A DNA stretch of 16,636 nucleotides from an uncultured Rickettsiales bacterium (GTDB taxonomy: Bacteria > Pseudomonadota > Alphaproteobacteria > UBA8366), in assembly GCA_913046825.1 (NCBI GenBank), contig CAJWTF010000080.1, positions 1-16,636 of the forward strand, given 5' to 3'. The notes beneath the pieces are model-generated. The model had not been told where the DNA came from and did not search any database. It saw only the letters and a list, made by a program, of their open reading frames with translations. Of this stretch, positions 15,784 through 16,636 are shown one piece after another (position 1 is the stretch's first letter; every line of letters begins with the position of its first letter). A program made the translations under genes and the position numbers.

Positions 15784-15785
15784 TC

Positions 15786-16394
15786 ATGGAGCCATTCACT
15801 ACATTCAAGGCGATTGCCGTTCCCATCGACATCCCAAACTGCGATACGGATCAGATCATCCCCGTCCGCTTCGTTCGAATGGCGCAGGACGATCCCGACT
15901 ATCCAAAATTCTTTCTGCACGACCTGCGGTTCAACGATGATGGCAGCGAGAAGGATTTCATTTTCAATCGTGCCCCTTTCAGCGACGCCAAAATATTGGT
16001 GACGGACGTGAATTGGGGCTGCGGCTCGTCACGCGAAAACGCTGTCTATACGATGGCCGCTAACGGAATTCGTTCCGTGATAGCGCCGTCGATTGCTGAT
16101 ATTCACTATAACAATTGCAAGAAAAATGGCGTTGTTCCGGTGATCCTGGAAGAGAGTGTCTGCGTTTCTTTGCGTCGGCAGTTGCACGACTCGCCCGGCG
16201 CGGAAATAGCCGTCGATCTTGAAATACAAAAGGTTACCGGCCCCGACGGCAGCACATTTTCCTTCGATATCGATCCTTTCGATAAACATCGGCTCTTGAA
16301 AGGATTGGACGATATCAGTTTGACGTTGGAATACGCGGGCGCGATCGAAGATTTCGAGGCACGTCATGAAAACGTCAGCGGATGGATGTATTAA
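15786..16394 (+). CDS. leuD: 3-isopropylmalate dehydratase small subunit-like, copy 2
   Basis: The 202-residue small subunit pairs with the divergent large subunit whose stop is 2 bases upstream; GGAGGA (15771-15776) inside that gene's end is its ribosome site. IPNCDTDQIIPVRFVR (16-31), VNWGCGSSRENAVYTM (75-90), VIAPSIADIHYNNC and IDPFDKHRLLKGLDDISLT mark the LeuD fold. Residue 85 after SSRE is Asn, against Gly in copy 1 and His in enteric LeuD. Relative to copy 1, a short insertion (DDGSEKD, 51-57) lengthens the loop before the FIFN block. It is the last gene of the operon. Confidence 0.88.
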   Translation: MEPFTTFKAIAVPIDIPNCDTDQIIPVRFVRMAQDDPDYPKFFLHDLRFNDDGSEKDFIFNRAPFSDAKILVTDVNWGCGSSRENAVYTMAANGIRSVIAPSIADIHYNNCKKNGVVPVILEESVCVSLRRQLHDSPGAEIAVDLEIQKVTGPDGSTFSFDIDPFDKHRLLKGLDDISLTLEYAGAIEDFEARHENVSGWMY

Positions 16395-16550
16395 TATAAA
16401 CTGGCCGTGTCGACCGTACTCTCGCGTGAATCGCGAAATCGTTAGTCGTTGTATGGTTTAGGCTGGCGTACATTTACATCGTCGATCCTGACCGGGAAGG
16501 GCGAAGAGGTATTGAAGGCAATGGCGGTTGTGATGCCGTCCTGATTTGAT
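16395..16550. other. Intergenic region after the leuCD-like operon
   Basis: There is no gene here. TCGCG (16422-16426) and CGCGA (16432-16436) form a small hairpin with loop TGAAT, placed 28 bases after the last leuD stop. It lacks a T run and is at best a weak terminator. The region must also hold the promoter of the gene starting at 16551, but I cannot define one. Confidence 0.35.
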
Positions 16551-16636
16551 ATGACCTTTAAGGTACAAAAGCTTCTGGTTCTTCTATGGATGTGCGTTGC
16601 GATTAGCATCGCGGTGCCTGTTTCCGCGCAGAATAA
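16551..16636 (+). CDS. Start of an exported protein, 3' partial
   Basis: An ATG at 16551 opens a frame that runs off the right edge after 28 codons. The sequence is a textbook Sec signal peptide: basic start MTFKVQK, hydrophobic core LLVLLWMCVAISIAVPV, then S-A-Q, giving a V-S-A cleavage site. The ribosome site is weak. The mature protein lies outside the window, so nothing can be said about its function. Confidence 0.6.
   Translation, partial: MTFKVQKLLVLLWMCVAISIAVPVSAQN

Overview
The window looks like a piece of an alphaproteobacterial chromosome, most likely a free-living aquatic or soil heterotroph of the Rhodospirillales kind. The reasons are the long two-domain dCTP deaminase, the fairly high G+C coding sequence, short intergenic gaps, purine-rich ribosome binding sites, and a gene mix of CoA-transferase, molybdenum hydroxylase, MlrC-type peptidase and leuCD-like dehydratases. 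This placement is inference from gene content; there is no rRNA or tRNA gene. I see no insertion sequence, phage gene, CRISPR array or tRNA.

The most interesting content is two genes that appear to encode selenoproteins. Each carries an in-frame TGA exactly where its family has a redox or metal-binding cysteine, and each TGA is followed at the right distance by a hairpin that fits a bacterial SECIS element. The first (2-709, cut by the left edge) is a GrdB/PrdB-like protein of the glycine/betaine/D-proline reductase selenoprotein B family, with a U-P-V-C motif. The second (9773-10192) is a GFA-family (glutathione-dependent formaldehyde-activating-like) zinc protein in which the first cysteine of the catalytic C-x-C-x2-C site is TGA. 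Standard gene calling would split the first gene and cut the 5' end off the second.

Layout. 2-1909, plus strand: GrdB-like selenoprotein followed after 6 bases by a class III (CaiB-type) CoA-transferase, probably one operon. 2174-3334: dcd. 3372-5657: an orphan CoxL/xanthine-dehydrogenase-type molybdopterin subunit whose usual catalytic Glu is Gln. 5849-6322: a secreted CxxCH protein broken by a TAA. 6319-7815, minus strand: MlrC/M81 peptidase, divergent from 7957-10192, plus strand: a short-chain dehydrogenase, an aldo/keto reductase and the GFA selenoprotein, the last two overlapping as ATGA. 10294-12159, minus strand: a Tat-exported PhoX-type phosphatase, divergent from 12339-16394, plus strand: a four-gene operon with two diverged leuC-leuD pairs in tandem. 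16551 to the right edge: the first codons of another exported protein.

How they may work together: the SDR, aldo/keto reductase and GFA protein form a plausible carbonyl/aldehyde handling set, with the GFA protein translationally coupled to the reductase. The GrdB-like protein and CoA-transferase may act together on a small thiol- or CoA-linked substrate. The doubled leuCD set suggests that at least one pair hydrates or dehydrates a substrate other than isopropylmalate. These links are inferred from gene order only.
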